From Druceiella hillmani (Eukaryota > Arthropoda > Insecta > Lepidoptera > Hepialidae): 64,000 bases of DNA. The stretch covers positions 2,110,501 to 2,174,500 of the forward strand of contig JAYKKI010000077.1 of NCBI GenBank assembly GCA_039881145.1, given 5' to 3'. Below are positions 12,561 through 33,289 of this stretch, in pieces (position 1 is the first letter of the stretch; the number at the start of each line of letters is the position of its first letter). The position numbers were made by a program, and so were the translations under genes. Below the pieces are notes generated by a model that ran no database searches, had not been told where the DNA came from, and saw only the letters and a program-made list of their open reading frames with translations.

Positions 12561-13175
12561 ATGCAACGTTCCGTTTTATTTTACATTACATTTATTTGTT
12601 AGTAACAACTTTGGCCATATGTTTTCCCATAGAAGATTTGAATATCGAAAAGAGCATTTGCGGTGGTAAAAGAAAATTACAAATTTGACAATATTTTCCC
12701 ACGAAAAGTAGTTTAATCACATAGCATGCGTACAAAATGAGTGTTTTTTCTCAGCACAAATAAGAAAAATCGTGTTTTTATAATATATATTTAATCTTTT
12801 AAAGTTTTCCATGTGTAAAATTTCTAATAATTTAAGGTTTCTTTAATAAAATATGTTATAATAAAGTATCTGTTAAAACACAACAACAAGTCGTCAAAAC
12901 AACAATTAAGCGGAGATTCGCAAATTCCAAACTTCGCCTCAGAGTTTCTTCATTTACATTCGGTTCAGTGGCTTAAGCGTCCATTTATATATCTTGGCCT
13001 AAAGCAAAATACAAAGCTGTGTAGCACAGTAAAATTCAAATAAGCGTGTTAACATTTTAAAAACCTAATTTTCTAAATATAAATATTTAATCATTTTTTT
13101 CCTATCTTATTTTACATAAATCAATAAAGAATACATGAAATATTCAACTATGTAACGTGGTATTGGAACACCAAG
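12561..13175. other. Spacer between LINE and Gr gene
   Basis: Holds the presumed 3' UTR of the minus-strand Gr gene. No canonical AATAAA was seen just after the stop; AAAATAAG (RC of about 13107-13114) and an ATTAAA variant further on are weak candidates. Nothing else recognised. Confidence 0.45.
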
Positions 13176-21465
<8,290 letters not shown>

Positions 21466-21534
21466 AATCAGTATTAGCGCTGAAATTTTTCAACAATGGT
21501 TCCTTTATATGAAACGAGGCTTTTTCTTAATAGA

Positions 21535-21596
21535 ACCTTTAGTTTATTACTTGACGTCTGACCCCGGTGTGTTCTGAAGTAATTATTCTACTGCGC
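21535..21596 (-). promoter_or_regulatory. Candidate Gr core promoter block
   Basis: Read on the minus strand, ATTACTT, a 15-base gap, then GTCAGACGTCAAG, one base, AATAAACTAAA. The same motifs with identical spacing lie upstream of the paralogue at 61373. The TCAG inside the block fits the arthropod initiator, which would give a 5' UTR of roughly 95 bases. No clear TATA box is present. The function is inferred from conservation between only two paralogues. Confidence 0.5.
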
Positions 21597-22044
21597 GGAT
21601 GTTCAACGTTGATACATACGTGTTTATAAATACGTGTGTATGTTTTGTGCTTATGTAATAAATTTAATGGAGTATCTAATTACTGAAGTGTCCCCTAAAC
21701 AAAATCGTTTCAAGCACGAATAGAACTTGCACAACGAGAGTTCCGTCCACATTTCAGCACTTATAATCATTGAAGCGCACATAGTATTGCTTTTACAAAT
21801 CAGAATTTATCGCAACGTAAGTATATTGCAACCTATCTTTCACAACTTGAACTGTATCTTTCATAGGAGTAAAACAAGGTAAATATTTAAAAAAATTGAA
21901 GATGTAAAATATTAGCCATAGTTTTATTGTAACTTTCTGGTGAAATTTTCTCTGATAACCCTGTGTTTTCATGACATTTGAATAATTGCGGAACTAAGGG
22001 GCGGTAGCTTTACTTTTAGCATATTTTCAGAATATCTTGTTAAA
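21597..22044. other. 5' flank of Gr gene, no other feature
   Basis: Nothing recognised beyond the flanking promoter block. Confidence 0.5.
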
Positions 22045-22063
22045 TATATATGTATACACACAT

Positions 22064-22109
<46 letters not shown>
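22045..22109. repeat. (CA)n(TA)n microsatellite
   Basis: TATACACACATACACACA passing into CA and then TA repeats. Confidence 0.93.
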
Positions 22110-22110
<1 letters not shown>

Positions 22111-23491
22111 CTATGTTTAAATGTATAAACATGTGATTTATTAAATTTCAAAAATATTGTAAATTAGTTTCTTTTTTAAACGCTAGAAATAGAAAATCGA
22201 CATGTCCACTATAATTTCAGTGATTCTTCTACAAAATTGATAACTTTGATTGAAATGCATTTTTTGATCTGTGTCCAATATTCAATTTTCAACTTCTGAA
22301 AACCAAAAAAGGTGTCTTATTACCAATGTTTTTCCATGAAATTTAAAACCGCGGGTTGGAAAGTATAAATATTGATGTCCGTAATGTGACAAATATATTC
22401 TATTTAATACTTGTATTAGTAACAGTAGCCAAGTGGTCTTCTTATTAAAAAATTGCATGTATGTTATTATTGACCAAAGTGGCTAATTCAACTAAATCTC
22501 AAACTTTTGTATAATCACTTTGTAACTACTTTTTTAAAGTTTTTGAATGAATCGTATGTGCCCAGTCAGTGGCCTTAAATTAAATGTGATTAGGGGGTTA
22601 AGAAGGCGTTTAAGAGCAACATATTCTTAACGGCCCTCCTACCATATTATAAATTAAGTCGGAATGTCACTTCTTCCTAAGTGATAGTCACTGATGATAA
22701 ACATACGTTCGAATGAGTGAGGTTGAATTTGTGTCAGTAAGTCCACTTTGAGTAAATATATTATACTATACTTTAGAGATGCAATACTATACTTTAGAGT
22801 GGAATAAAATTGATGTGGTAAAATAAAATTTTATTGTTCTACTTTATTGATAGGTTTATCAAATATTCACAATATCGGCCCCTAAAGCGGTAATCGTTCG
22901 CTTTCGCCCTCGCTGCACGAAAGCGTGTTATTCGATTCAATTTTACAGTGTGTTCCGATTTTTCACGAAAAACAACTTATGGAATATGATTTGGATTACA
23001 TAATACTAACAACATGAAAAGTTTGAAAAAAAACCTATGTACAATTTTTCCGGAAAACCTATGTACCATTTTTTTTATATTTTCATATGGTAGTTTTAAA
23101 TTTATAAAAAGTACGTACTTACATACATAGAGACATGCGTTCACACGCGCACAAATGCAGGCACAAGCGCACTTACACATAGTTTTTCGTCATATATTTA
23201 TTGTAAATGTGTAAAATGTACATACATTATATAAAATATTGTTCACATCGGATTATCAGGACAATAATTGTAAGAGAAATGTGTGAAATATTTTAATAGA
23301 AATTTGCGCTTCAGTAATGAAACACAAGAAGCTTAAAGTATAGAAAACTGAATTAATGTTATAAAACGACCTAGATTACATCTTCTCGGTAGCCTATAAC
23401 TCATAAAACAAGTTTTCGTATCTTTGACTTCTATACTGATTCTTACACATAATCTATTTACAGAACATCCGTTTAATGTTAAATCCTTTTT
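22110..23491. other. AT-rich stretch, no recognised gene
   Basis: No coding signal. A direct repeat of ATACTATACTTTAGAG occurs near 22763-22800. Confidence 0.5.
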
Positions 23492-23623
23492 CTGAAAGTT
23501 GTAACATTTAATTGCCTTTACCATGAAAGTTATAACATTTAATTGCCTTTACCATGAAAGTTATAACATTTAATTGCCTTTACCATGAAAGTTATAACAT
23601 TTAATTGCCTTTACCATGAAAGA
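23492..23623. repeat. 31-bp minisatellite, four copies
   Basis: The unit starts ATGAAAGTTATAACATTTAA and ends TTGCCTTTACC. Copies begin at 23492 (diverged), 23523, 23554 and 23585, with a partial fifth at 23616. The last three full copies are identical by eye, which suggests recent slippage or unequal exchange. Confidence 0.95.
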
Positions 23624-25939
23624 TAGAATTCGCGATTTCTCCCCTTTCACCGGGTACGTTTTTTAGATAAGACAGGGAAATGAGATTCTTTCGTAGCTGA
23701 ATGAAATAAGTCACTTAAAGAGACATTGTCGAATAATAAAATAGGACTGTGAAGACTAAATATCATTTAGCAAACCTCTCAAATCCATATTATCAAATCA
23801 ATATTCTCCATCCTTACTTAGCTACGGTCATTGAAAATAAACTAAATAGTTTCTGCCATAGCGTCACCGTGTTAGAAAACTTGTTTTTTGAAGTTCATTT
23901 CCAAGTTTTCTCATTTTTAGATTTGTGTAAATATGTCATATATTATCATTACAGAAACGAAAAAATATTTCCAATTTACTAACAATTGTCGGCGACTTAG
24001 TACACATGAATAAATTCACGTCAAAGAATCAGGCTATAGAATTGATTTACGAAATATAATATATTACCCAATCAAAGTAAAGACTTCTCAAGTAACAATA
24101 TTTACGATAAGTAATATCTTTCTGGAATTTGATATTTTTAATATTCAAATTTCCATTCTTAATACTCAACATTAGGATCCCTCTTTTAAGAATCTTTGTT
24201 TTAGGCTTATATACTAAAGTTGTATGTTTCATAAACCCAATAGAACATATCCCTGCTAATTTGAGCGTACCTAACACGAAGCTTGGTATAGGAAACTTTA
24301 TTTGAGTCTTATACCCAAAGTGTATGAATTGCACTACATAATTGTACTTGGCAATAAGTTCTGTCCGTTTTGTTAGATGTATCTAGTTCTTAAACGAACA
24401 TGTGATACAATTGTTGCACCTCAAACCGACAATTGTGTTAAAGTTATATACAATCTATTTCAGCTTGAAAAGTTATTCGAAAACTTAAGTAGACACACTA
24501 TTATGATATTCATTATGTATTTTTTCTGAATTATATCAATTGAATGAATATGTTTTTGATTTTTTAATTATGATATCACCTCATAAATAATTGAAAGGGC
24601 TTATGACTTTGTTAATATTTTTTTCATAGTATTATAAATTCGGTATGGAAAAATGCTAGGTTTGTTTTATTATTCTGTAAAATAAATGGGTGGTGTGATC
24701 CTGAAAAGTTAGATTGCGTTTGGTGTAAAATAATGTGAACTTTATCTTAGACGTTTATTTAAACTCAGTTCATAAAAATTTATCTTCTTCAGTTAAGTAT
24801 ATACATGAATAAATTTCTACTAATTTGTGGAAGTTACGTAAACAAAATTATTTTAATTTCGAAGCCATTCTATTTAACTTTGTTAAACCTCATTGTCACG
24901 CGAAAGTGAAGGTCTACAATGACAATTCAGTTACTGCCAAGAATATACTTAATTCGTGGTCTAATAAACATGGCATAACTTGTTCGTTTATCCTAGTTTA
25001 GCTCATTGTACCCGATTTTGAATTAAAACCTTTTTTATTATCCATTTAGATGTAATGTTTTTATTAATACAATAAAAATATGAAAACTAAATCCCGTGAA
25101 CATATGTATCCATTTTATATACACAAATTACCTTAGACAAGAGAGATTTATTGTCAGAAAAGTAACTTGTTCAAGTCAATATAAGAATGTCTCAAGCAAA
25201 ATAAAACACAAACATAGGTAAAGTGAAGCCTGAGACACAATTCAGGATTTTTCTTAGTTTTACTGTTTTTCTGCGTCTTACTTTGTGGAAAATATTACAG
25301 TAGCGAAGAAAATGGACGAATGTTATACAGATCGGGAAAATTTAGAGGCAAACACTTCCAATGATCTTTTCTTGCTGACATTTACTATAATTCTTAACCT
25401 AACACTCGCTTTGTTTCTAAAAAATGATACAGAAAAAATTAGGACAAAAAGCCGCAATGAAAAGTAAGTATGAATCCATATCGATCTCAATTAATATGTG
25501 TGAAATTCGTCAAGGTCTCAAATATATTCTTTCGCGCGGAAAATTCTGAAATATATCTGTCGATATTCATATAATCTCGCTGCTCGAATATGATGATAAA
25601 ATTTATTGGTTTGTATCTCTAATTTAATTCTAAAGAAATTTAAAAAAATAGCGCTGAATTATTTGCACAACCTATCAGCTATTGATATATTTCAGCACTG
25701 AGCTACTGCTAAGTGTATTGCGTATGAAAATGAAACGAACGGCATCCGTAACTCCATTACACCATGCTCGATCGGGCACCAGTACACAATTTCGGCAAAT
25801 CTAACTTTGGTTGATTGTATACCCATCCTGAATAACCTATAAGAATATATGCTATACGCTTTACTTTATTATAAACAAAACTATTTAGTTAAATTATTCA
25901 TATTATTTTATTCAATACAAATTCATCATTTTCAGTAAG

Positions 25940-25979
<40 letters not shown>

Positions 25980-25995
25980 CATATGTATATATGTA

Positions 25996-26063
<68 letters not shown>

Positions 26064-29000
26064 TTACAAGAAAGTGACGTCTATACCATAATTATCAGCC
26101 AAATAAATAGTATATCAATTACAACATATATAATGACATTTAACTATTATGTATTAGTTTAAGGTAAAGCAAACTGTTTATGCACACATAAACAATATTT
26201 TGCTACGTAATGTTGAATTAATCAAGAAATTATGATCAAAATGGAAAAAACAACTAAGATAACAGAATAAGGCACAGAAAAAACACTGTTACATTGTAAA
26301 TAAGTAAGTACACGGGATTATTTTAATTTATTTCAACAAAAAGATTTAAATAAAATTTGGAAAAGTAGATTAAACATTTATAATACTTTTTGGTTTTTAA
26401 TTATATTGCGAAAATGAAAATGAGCGGATTCTTACAAGTATCACCGTGACTCCATAACATATTTATAAAAATATCAACGTTTTCTCGTAGTGGTTTGTAC
26501 AGCGTTGGGACTGCAATTTTCTGAAATATTTAGATCGCTCCATTACGGTGAGCAAACTCACAAGTTCAGGGCCGGTAGTGGAAAAATAAACAAAAGAAAA
26601 TCTTTTTTTTTGTTACATGTACTTTATGATTTTTTTTTGTTAATTTCCACGAGGGAAAAGATAATGTATTTTTTGGCGTAAATAAATATTTTTATAAAGT
26701 ACTAGTAAGTGTAATTTTTTAAGTGTCAGTAATTGTAATTTTTTTCCCTATTGCTATTACAATGAAAAAATTTAAAACATATTTTTCTTTATGTTTCGCA
26801 AAACTATTCTGGAAATATCAAAAGAAAATGTTCAAAAATACTCAAAATTATTATATACGATTAATAAAAGGATAAGAAAAGGAGACAAATAAAAAAAACT
26901 AGTGACATGTATTTTTAATGCTTTCGTGACTTTGCGCTTATAGTTTGTTTTTTCATGAAAGTGTTTTAAGGGCATTAAGAACATATTATTTGCTAATCTA
27001 AATCATCCCAATCGTTCAAAATATTTTACTTTATGTGATCGTTATGATTGGGAAAAGGTTGAGTAATAAAAGATTAAAACTTTATTCGTTATTAACTACC
27101 ATAGATAGCAAATTTATTAAATTAACGAACATTTTTATTTACAGATGGATTATACGATGAATACTTCCAAATAGTTAAACTAGTTTCACCAATACAAATG
27201 TTATTAAATGGGCTTGCATTTCCTTGGTTTTATAGCATGAGTCAATAATTAAATATTAGAAAATAAGTTACAGGAAAAGATCAGGAAATTAAAGAAAAAA
27301 TGGAATATCAATTGAGGATTTGAAAATATTTTTTCAATAGTCTTATTTAATAGGTTTCTATTCAAATTTTAAATTGTATGTTGACTTATAGATGGATCGT
27401 ATCCGTATTTGAGTCTTGACGCATTACGCGGCTGCATTTTTGCACAATAAATTTGTCACTGTTTCTCAATTTCTATTTTATTTTTGGTAATTTATTGAGT
27501 CATTTCAATAAACTACCAAAAATATAGTTTGTTTTACAACTTGATTTATTAGATAAAGTTTTGATAGAATATTCTAAACATAATAGTTATTGAGCGAAAA
27601 AGGTATATAAAAATAAAATAATTATTCCTAAAACAGTTTCCGGAATACTAAAAGCTTGACTCAAAAATCGCCACATATAGGATAGGTTTTTATGAGTTAG
27701 GCTTTTTTATGAGTAAGCTAAAGATAACTGAAAAATTCTGAGTTTTTAATTTATTTTTAAATCTGTTTTTGAGACTTCATATTGACGGGTGCCTCCAAGT
27801 TTGTTATTGATTTTACATGGAACTTAAATTTATTTTGTAAGTTATCATTTATCTTTTGTAACCTTTTAATTATGTTAAATATTAAACCTGCAGTAGTAAA
27901 AAGTTTCGATATCAAGCAAAGCAAATATGATATGCGAAAAAAAAATTAAAAACAAATTCCGATCCACCTGAAGACACGTTTACTATTGTAACCGCAATAA
28001 CGAACAAGACAATCAAGGCAACGAGGGAGCTGACGCTTCGTCCTCATTTGGAGAATAACTTTCGTCTTAAATCCACGTAAAAACATTCATTAATTCGACG
28101 GAACTTTGTAAATAAACGTTCGTGTAAATATTTTTTTTTCTAAAATATGGCAGTATAAAATAAGATAACATGTCAAGCACGATTTTAACTCACCCTACGA
28201 ATGTTACGCACATATTTAATTGATAAACATTTAGGTATACATAGTATTTCATAGTCGTACAAATATTAATTTTTCACAATTTAAATATACTGGCTACTAT
28301 ATATTTCATGGGCGTATAAACGTGGTGCATATTTCAAAAATGATAAAATCCAGGAAGATTATTCTAATTTTTCTGCATTATTTTAGTAAAATTTTATTAA
28401 TCCTACTTTTTTACAATTTGTGGCTCGGTACTTTAAGATATAAGGGAGGGCAGCTCTATTTTTGCATGTTTTTCGAATATATTTTTAAGTGTAATGCAAT
28501 GCAATTTAAATTACCAAAAAAAAAATTTCTTGTATTCTTCATAACAAGTACTTTCAAATAATATCCCGTGTGACACGCAACATTAAAATATAAATGTAAC
28601 ACTTTTATTTACCTCCTCATCAGTTTGCTTATGAATTTTCTTAACAATTTATCTAGCGCAAAATAGCAAAATTTTAAAGTGTTATGTCATGGTTTCTGAT
28701 AAAATTGGCAGTGAAAATGAAAAAAAATCTATGAAGATATAAAACTTAAAATTTAAAAAAATCATTTTTTAAACACTAATAACTAAAGCTCTTCCAAATG
28801 ATACTCAAAAGATACGCAGTACCATAAGATAAATTAAAAATAAAATTAGAACTAATCTTGCACCACCCAAAAAATATTCTTTTTGCTACTGCAATATTTA
28901 CGAGTTAATATGTTTTATAACTGTGCCAAATTTTAAATATCTACGTTTATAATAACGTAATAAAAACGGCTTTGATCGGACGGGCACAAATATTTCCGTT

Positions 29001-31281
29001 TTCGTTTTGAGGTATGGAAACAAAAAAATGTGTAAAGAAAACACGTACGTATAGATTATCCAATATAATTTCTCATTAAAATTAATCTACCCTAAATCGA
29101 AACGTATGCAAAGAAACCGTATAAAAATATTAAAATAATATGAAATTTGTAGGTAAATATTTTCCAAATATTCCTCATTTTCCCTTCTAAGTTATAAAGT
29201 TTCAAACAAGTTACCAATGTGATAATTATTTTAAAAATTTGTACTGTTTTGCATTCAATTTTGAATTTTGTTGCATGCAATAAAAACGTCAAAAAACTTT
29301 ATACACAATCTTCTTTCGGGCTAACTTACAAGATATTAAGCTACTGAAACGGAAAATTACGTTGTTATATGATGTCATAAGCAAATATTTAATTACTAAT
29401 AAATTTATAAATAACAAACTAATACAATGATCATCGCAAATGTCTACGTATATATACTTATGCCAATAATAATGTCGCTCTCTATCAAACAAAATACTAC
29501 ACGTCGAAAACAGAAATATATTTTCAATGTTCATTTCAATAAAACTAAAACCTCTTCTTTCCTTTGAATGGAATTTAAAATATTTATAATATTTTCTGTG
29601 ATCATTTCACACAAAGAAATTAATAGAAAAAATATTTTAAGACAACTATCCTGATTAGACAATTACAAATTATAAAATGTATAATTAAATAATAATCATG
29701 TTTCCACTTCATACATGTGTAAACAGACAAGGGTAAACAAAGAACAGATAGAAGTTTGAAAAATGGGTCACTTCAATGTTTTCGAAATGTTTGACTTGCG
29801 CGTTTATCTGTTACTAGCCTAACTGGATGTTTTTAATATTTATTTTATTGTAATGGTACAATCTTTTATTAATATAGCGAAATCCACATTTTAAATTATG
29901 TATTTGTTTTAATATCAATGGAATCGTAATATCAATAACTTTAATGTTCAATTATATCTGCAAATGTGTTTACATATATGCCGCATATTAATTAATATAT
30001 CATAAGTAATTAATTGTTTATAGTACCAGCTCTTATTGCCGTATTACATAAAATTAAGTTTAGTAATTCATTTGACATTTTTCCGTTGCGAGTAAAACCA
30101 GTTTCAATGCTTATAGTCTTATTTTTACCATCTGCATTGGCTCTGCACCAAAGAAATTACAAAAAAATTGAAACAGATTGCCAAATTTTGGCAAAAGTTG
30201 CATTCTATGCCAAAAGTGCATTTGTCGAAATAGTGTAGATGGAGTTTTTTTTTAACATTTATGTAATTATTTTGTATACCTAATGCAATAATTGACTCAA
30301 ATTAATATACTTATTTGCAGGCCGCGCTATGTAATAGAAATGGAATCCGATAAGAGATGTATGATATTTTTTAAAAATTCACTAACTTATGACATTTAAA
30401 TAAGTTTGATATAAGCGATGGCCAAATAAAATCTCATTTTTGCTATTAGTTGAGGCCAACATGTTTCGTATAATATTGTGAAGGATAAAAAAATGGTGCG
30501 TGTCAATCCCGACACGCGACTGGAGTTTACTCTAGTGGATGTTTACTCCTTAAGTACGATTATCTTGGAATGTTTAAAACAGATATTACTGTAAATGAAC
30601 ATAAATTCTTTAATTGATTCTCTTATCTCTAGCTAAATATTAAAATTAATTTGCACCGGATGGTTCACTTTACCTAAAGCTAGAATGAAAAATGTGCATT
30701 CAGTTATTTTGAAATAGATGGTATAACTCAATGGCTGCTTTAATTCAGAAAGTTGTCAATACCAATTTATTCTTAATATTTGGTAATTTAACAAATATTT
30801 GCGACAACGTATTGTATTCTGGCAAATTGAATTCGAGTACAAATGATGAGAGGAACTATATTAAGTAAAATCTGTAATTAAATTAGTTTGGACTAGATAA
30901 TATAAATAATTTTTTATAGCGTTTGAATATGATAATCCTATTCCATTGGTTAATATACCATTTCTTTGAACATTTTTTTACCTATTTCATACCAAATTAT
31001 AATGTATACTTACAGACCCATATTGACAAAATGTTTCAAAACAACATGCTACATTGCCTTTCTCCACAAAAAAAGAATAACTATCTGATTTATTATTGTA
31101 AATTTAACTGCCTACCGTGAATTTATAATAAAACAATACATGAGTAGAAAATATGAGCAAAAAAATCAATAAAAGTAATGAAAATAAAAATAGTACAAAA
31201 AGTATATAAATATGTCACATAAAAAATGATAACGAAATAAGAAAAAATACAATATTTAGAAACAAAAGATGGAATAAAAAC
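23624..31281. other. AT-rich stretch, no recognised gene
   Basis: About 7.6 kb with only short open frames that resemble no family I know. It includes a microsatellite at 25945 and a 14-base inverse match (30541-30554) to the repeat pair at 36.7 and 37.3 kb. A possible exon ending at a good donor near 25463 is noted under rejected items. Confidence 0.5.
25945..26060. repeat. Compound (TA)n microsatellite
   Basis: TA repeats with a central CATACATATGTATATGTATATG variant block split over the array. Confidence 0.95.
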
Positions 31282-32316
31282 TAATAATTTAAAAACGTAT
31301 TCCATTTATTTTTCAATTCCCTCTCTGCAACTTGCGCACGAGCCTTTGCTTCTCGATCTTGACTTAATAAAATTTCTTTGTGGATTTCATGGAGATCATC
31401 ATCTCTTCGTAGTCTGCTTCATTTCATACCTCATATAATGTCTTTTTAATTCTTCCGTCTGAAGTAACTGACGTTGGCTGTAAGTGAACAAAATTTCGGA
31501 ATGCTGGCTGCTGGTGTATCTCCTGCGTATTGTACATTCGTGTCTACGCTCAATATGATTTCCTATGCCTCACCCCTAGGTCGACCCGTAGGAATATCTT
31601 TAATTGCCTTGGACGATATTGGCAAAGTTCCCACGGCTTCAGCAAAAACTTCCCTTCTATTCCCCGATTTTTGCTCAGAGGGATCTGTAGATAATTTGCC
31701 CTAATCAATTCAATCTAAATTCATGAATATCACAAATTTACAACTTTTAAACTTCAACACATTTTTGCATATCAGTAGAAAGAAAATAAAATAAAAGTCC
31801 AAGGGAAAGGTTCTGAAATGAATCTTTCAATTTGTTAATTTAAGGGAGATTAAATTGCAAACTACTTTCCGTTTGTAATACTCTTCAGTATAAAATATAA
31901 TTTTGAATAAAAATCACTTCAATAAATCCATCTAAAAACTTTCAGTAGCCCGTTACTATATTAATCAGTTTCTAAAAAAAACTATCATTACAAGATTAAC
32001 TATACACTTATTACCTCGCTTATATTACACACGTTGTGTTACATACGTTGTACACTCATTTACCCGACTACTTTAACCTTTGCTGGACAAAATCGTTTGG
32101 TGGGACTTTAAGTTAACTTAAATCAGCTTAACATTAATTAGCTCTGGCGCTTTTAAGGAAATGACTGTGTCAATTTGGATGTAGTCTCCTTCGCCGGTGG
32201 CCATCCGCTGCTGTCTTTCCTTTGTCAACTCTCTTCTCTGCTTAGTATTTATGTTAAACCAAAGTTGGCACACCTCGTGCCTAAAGAAAGACATAAACTA
32301 CACGTTTCTTAGGCAT
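31282..32316 (-). pseudogene. Myb/SANT-like DNA-binding gene relic
   Basis: Minus-strand coding pieces match the group of Myb/SANT-like (MSANTD/Adf-type) proteins, which often derive from Harbinger transposons. From 32316: a possible N-terminus 'MPKKRVVYV', then in another frame 'CQLWFNINTKQRRELTKERQ' and 'RMATGEGDY' (usual 'LW.N.K...R......R....TGGG'). From about 31700: 'DPSEQKSGNRREVFAEAVGT', and finally the charged helix 'LRRDDDLHEIHKEILLSQD' with 'REAKARAQVAERELKNKW' ending at a TAG near 31282. Stops and frame changes break it, and the SANT helices proper are missing. A possible intron spans about 31710-32150. Family placement is from memory of sequence style, not a search. Confidence 0.55.
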
Positions 32317-32322
32317 ATTATT

Positions 32323-32482
32323 TGTTCACGTATTAAAATAAAGATAACAAATAATGCCATTTGCTGACGACTATGTATATCCAGATAACAAATAGCTCCA
32401 ACAATTGACAACTATGCATTAACTTATGGAGGTAATAAGGGATAAAAAGTCAGTCGATTCTAAAACCGCATACCGCGTTTTA
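32323..32482 (+). repeat. Copia 5' LTR
   Basis: About 160 bp beginning TGTTCACGTATTAAAATAAAG-like sequence and ending TTTTA, where the canonical CA end has become TA. It aligns without gaps to the 3' LTR. The end could be three bases later, because TTA follows in both copies. Confidence 0.88.
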
Positions 32483-32483
32483 T

Positions 32484-32502
32484 TAGATTATGGCCCAGAT
32501 CA
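32484..32502 (+). promoter_or_regulatory. Copia primer-binding site
   Basis: GATTATGGCCCAGATC directly after the 5' LTR resembles the copia site that pairs with an internal part of initiator methionine tRNA (GGTTATGGGCCCAG type), the usual primer for minus-strand synthesis in copia elements. Confidence 0.6.
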
Positions 32503-32568
32503 AAATTTTACGTTAAAATATTTGTATCTTATTGTGAAATGGCTGTGTAATGTAATTATATTGTGAAT

Positions 32569-33275
32569 ATGCCGAAACCAAAGGGGCGCGAAAATTACGA
32601 TAAGTGAACGTTCGCGGCCGAAAACTTTATGATTTTGGAAGGTGTCGACATCATGAAGTCCGAAGACGCCATCGCCGCTGATAATGCCGTTAATATTCAA
32701 AAAGCAAAACCAGAGCATGTTATGACCATTGAGTCCTCTCTTTACGTACACATCAAAAATAAAAAGAGAGTTCATAGTGAATGGAAGAATTTAAAATCGC
32801 TTTTCGATGACTTATTGAGAAGTTTGATTTCAATTCGTCTGGAAAATAGTGAATCAATAACGACGTATGTTACTCAACTTGTGGATACAGCGCAGAAATT
32901 CAAAAGAATTGGTTTCGAAATAAGTGATGAATAAGTTGGTTATTTGCTATTAGCAGGATTACCAGATAAATTTTCACCTATGATCAGGGCCATTGAATAT
33001 TCGGGGATTATCATTTCCACTGACGTTATGAAGACAAAGCTTCTAGACATGAGTTCAAACCTGGATATTGGCAGTAATGAGTCAGAATGTACAAAAAAAC
33101 CGTAAAATGTTATAGATGTGAACAAATCTGTCATTACAAAAATAAATGTCCATTGCTGAAAAAAAGTAATCACATTATAAATAACGAGAACAATATTGTA
33201 AATAAGTCTTATAACCTATCAACTAAGGAAATAATTGTTATAAACCTAACAAGTATGCCAGTGTACGGTTGTGAA
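32569..33275 (+). pseudogene. Copia gag relic with zinc knuckle
   Basis: Starts 'MPKPKGRENYDK', where a TGA replaces the expected W, continues 'TFAAENFMILEGVD' and 'SEWKNLKSLFDD', and after another stop at 32932 'GYLLLAGLPDKFSPMI'. Then comes 'KCYRCEQICHYKNKCPLLKK', a CX2CX4HX4C nucleic-acid-binding knuckle. This is the UBN2/copia-type gag arrangement. The protein would package element RNA in particles, but the breaks prevent a full product. Confidence 0.88.
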
Positions 33276-33289
33276 TGACTCGAAATATG

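Noticed and set aside
22763..22800. ATACTATACTTTAGAG duplicated as a possible regulatory element
   Set aside because: A simple local duplication with no gene nearby.
25285..25467. Small plus-strand frame with one hydrophobic stretch ending at a good GTAAGT donor (exon end about 25463)
   Set aside because: No acceptor partner exon could be identified and no family is recognised; a single donor match in AT-rich DNA is weak evidence.
26085..26105. TTATCAGCCAAAT as a mariner terminal repeat
   Set aside because: No partner end or transposase nearby; short enough to be chance.
27950..28090. Fifty-codon plus-strand frame with balanced composition
   Set aside because: Looks slightly protein-like but has no start, splice context or family resemblance.
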